64,000 nucleotides of DNA, from the NCBI GenBank assembly GCA_048158365.1, contig JBLLNL010000001.1, one strand, 5' to 3'. The first letter of the stretch is position 1, and every line of letters begins with the position of its first letter. The DNA comes from Azoarcus_F sp048158365. Its GTDB lineage: Bacteria; Pseudomonadota; Gammaproteobacteria; Burkholderiales; Rhodocyclaceae. Of this stretch, positions 62,580 through 64,000 are shown piece by piece. Below the pieces are notes generated by a model. The model was not told where the DNA came from. It made no database searches and saw only the letters and a program-made list of their open reading frames with translations. A program made the position numbers and the translations under genes.

Positions 62580-62671
62580 GTATTTTGAGTCCGCGTGTGA
62601 TTTAGTTGGCAAAAAAAATTTTTACGAGTCTAACAAAGTTTTGTGCAAGGCCGTAGAGGATGGAGGGTTTT

Positions 62672-63868
62672 ATGGAACTTAAATCTGCGCTCGATCTGAT
62701 CAAGCGTGGTGCGGAGGAACTGTTGCTCGAATCCGAACTGGTCGAGCGCCTGGCTTCCGGTCGGCCGCTGAGGGTCAAGGCCGGCTTCGATCCGACGGCT
62801 CCGGATCTTCATCTCGGTCACACGGTCCTGATCAACAAGCTCAGACACTTTCAGGAGCTCGGACACAGGGTCATGTTCCTGATCGGCGACTTCACCGGCT
62901 TGATCGGGGATCCGTCAGGCAAGAACAGCACCCGTCCGCCTCTGTCGCGAGAGCAGATAGAGGAGAATGCGCGCACCTATGAAGACCAGGTATTCAAGAT
63001 ACTCGATCCGGACAGGACCGAGATCTGTTTCAACTCCAGGTGGATGGAGGCGCTCGGCTCGGCGGGGATGATCAGGCTCGCATCGCACCATACGGTCGCC
63101 CGCATGCTCGAGCGTGATGACTTTTCGAAGCGCTACGGGGCGAACCAGCCGATAGCGATTCATGAGTTCCTTTATCCCCTCTGCCAGGGCTACGATTCGG
63201 TGGCGATGCACGCCGATGTGGAACTTGGCGGCACGGACCAGAAATTCAACCTGTTGGTCGGGCGCGAGTTGCAGCGGCACTACGGTCAGCCTTCCCAGTG
63301 CGTGTTGACGATGCCGCTGCTCGAGGGGCTCGATGGCGTCAACAAGATGTCGAAGTCGCTCGGCAATTACATCGGGATCGCGGAACCCCCGCGGGAGATC
63401 TTCGGCAAGCTGATGTCGATCTCGGACGATCTGATGTGGCGATACTTCGAGCTTTTGTCGTTCCGGCCGATGAGCGAGATCGCGAGCCTGAAGGATCGGG
63501 TCGGGGAGGGGCTCAACCCCCGGGACGCAAAGGTCATGCTTGCGCAGGAACTGGTGGGGCGTTTCCATGGCGCTGTCGCTGCAAAGGAGGCGCTCGAAGA
63601 GTTCGAAGCGCGTTTTCGTAGAGGAGTCCTGCCGGACGATCTGCCGGAGGTCCGAGTGCCGGTGGGTACCGACGGAATGGCGCTTGTTCAGGTCCTGAGG
63701 CAGGCAGGTCTGACATCCAGTACGTCCGAGGCAATCCGGATGTTGAGTCAGGGTGCCGTCCGACTCAACGGGGAGCGTGTCGAGGACCGGGGTCTGGTCC
63801 TGCACAGCGGCCAGACGGTCGTCTTGCAGATTGGCAAGCGAAAGTTTGCGTCGGTGGTCCTTGCTTAG
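62672..63868 (+). CDS. tyrS: Tyrosyl-tRNA synthetase
   Basis: TyrS charges tRNA-Tyr. The 398-residue enzyme has the class I motifs HLGH (near residue 48) and KMSKS (GVNKMSKSLGN) and a C-terminal S4 RNA-binding domain (LSQGAVRLNGERVED). The separation of these motifs suggests the TyrZ-type branch. ATG 62672 follows GGAGGG closely; ATG 62660 is four codons earlier. In related genomes an rRNA operon follows tyrS. Confidence 0.97.
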   Translation: MELKSALDLIKRGAEELLLESELVERLASGRPLRVKAGFDPTAPDLHLGHTVLINKLRHFQELGHRVMFLIGDFTGLIGDPSGKNSTRPPLSREQIEENARTYEDQVFKILDPDRTEICFNSRWMEALGSAGMIRLASHHTVARMLERDDFSKRYGANQPIAIHEFLYPLCQGYDSVAMHADVELGGTDQKFNLLVGRELQRHYGQPSQCVLTMPLLEGLDGVNKMSKSLGNYIGIAEPPREIFGKLMSISDDLMWRYFELLSFRPMSEIASLKDRVGEGLNPRDAKVMLAQELVGRFHGAVAAKEALEEFEARFRRGVLPDDLPEVRVPVGTDGMALVQVLRQAGLTSSTSEAIRMLSQGAVRLNGERVEDRGLVLHSGQTVVLQIGKRKFASVVLA

Positions 63869-64000
63869 CTCGTGGTTCGTAGTGTTCGGGCCTCTGGGGC
63901 GCCTCGCGTGGAGCGATTGCGCATGCGGTGACGGGATCTTCGTGAGTGGCTCGACTGGGTGATTCTCGAGGGGTTTTGATTTTCGAGCTTGTCGACCGCC
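63869..64000. other. 3' flank of tyrS, no gene
   Basis: No gene is supported in these 132 bases. From conserved order (M23-tyrS-16S rRNA in Pseudomonas and Xanthomonas) an rRNA leader may begin here, but no rRNA sequence is visible. Confidence 0.35.

Noticed and set aside
1..64000. CRISPR arrays, tRNA or rRNA genes and prophage
   Set aside because: No regularly spaced repeats, tRNA cloverleaf, rRNA sequence or phage structural gene was found on reading the window; a tRNAscan-type search would settle the tRNA question.

Overview
The window is high-GC chromosomal DNA of a gammaproteobacterium. The evidence is conserved local gene order: tldE next to darP, ygiF-glnE divergent from yhdP-nit-tldD, rplM-rpsI, and argC-erpA-M23 peptidase-tyrS (the last as in Pseudomonas and Xanthomonas). 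The cell looks aerobic and ubiquinone-using (coq7), with a sodium-pumping NADH:quinone reductase (nqrA-F, nqrM). It carries two unrelated TRAP uptake systems, which suggests an aquatic, organic-acid-scavenging life. I cannot fix the genus; a Chromatiales-like or unclassified environmental lineage is a guess. I see no CRISPR array, no phage, no tRNA, no rRNA and no complete insertion sequence.

Layout. 1-8.1 kb: a moeB/thiF-like gene cut by the left edge, ribD-nrdR-glyA, a histidine phosphatase and a DctPQM TRAP transporter. Two nearly identical 161-bp MITE-like elements flanked by CTAG lie here, each between convergent genes. 8.3-13.9 kb: tldE, darP, mogA, msrQ-msrP and a DAHP synthase. 14.0-18.8 kb: a TAXI-type TRAP operon with two binding proteins and a UspA protein. 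19.2-26.6 kb: cobalamin adenosyltransferase, alaS, algC, then ilvE-zinc finger-NTF2-yheT. 26.8-33.4 kb: a CBS protein, nqrM and nqrF-E-D-C-B-A. 33.8-38.5 kb: nudJ, an unknown exported protein, mnmA, an unknown helical protein, a DUF2062 protein and sixA. 38.5-49.3 kb: ygiF-glnE, then yhdP-nit-tldD. 49.5-54.2 kb: bactofilin, lytic transglycosylase, proS, rppH and rubrerythrin. 54.3-58.0 kb: a CCG-domain iron-sulfur protein and a DUF3501 protein (a conserved partnership with rubrerythrin), a CNP1-like protein, coq7 and an OsmC protein. 58.0-64.0 kb: a probable small RNA, rplM-rpsI, argC, erpA, an M23 peptidase and tyrS.

How the genes fit together. MoeB and MogA serve molybdenum cofactor synthesis, and the nearby MsrP is a molybdopterin enzyme. 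NqrM is the known maturation factor for the Nqr complex; the flavin transferase ApbE that the complex also needs is not in this window. TldD and TldE form one protease but lie about 38 kb apart. Rubrerythrin, the CCG iron-sulfur protein and the DUF3501 protein look like a peroxide/redox stress module whose exact chemistry is not established.

The least ordinary items are the paired MITE-like elements, one of them inserted exactly in the four-base overlap of two convergent stop codons, and a candidate small RNA at about 58332-58432 with its own promoter, a hairpin whose loop is rich in CCUCC anti-Shine-Dalgarno motifs, and a strong terminator.
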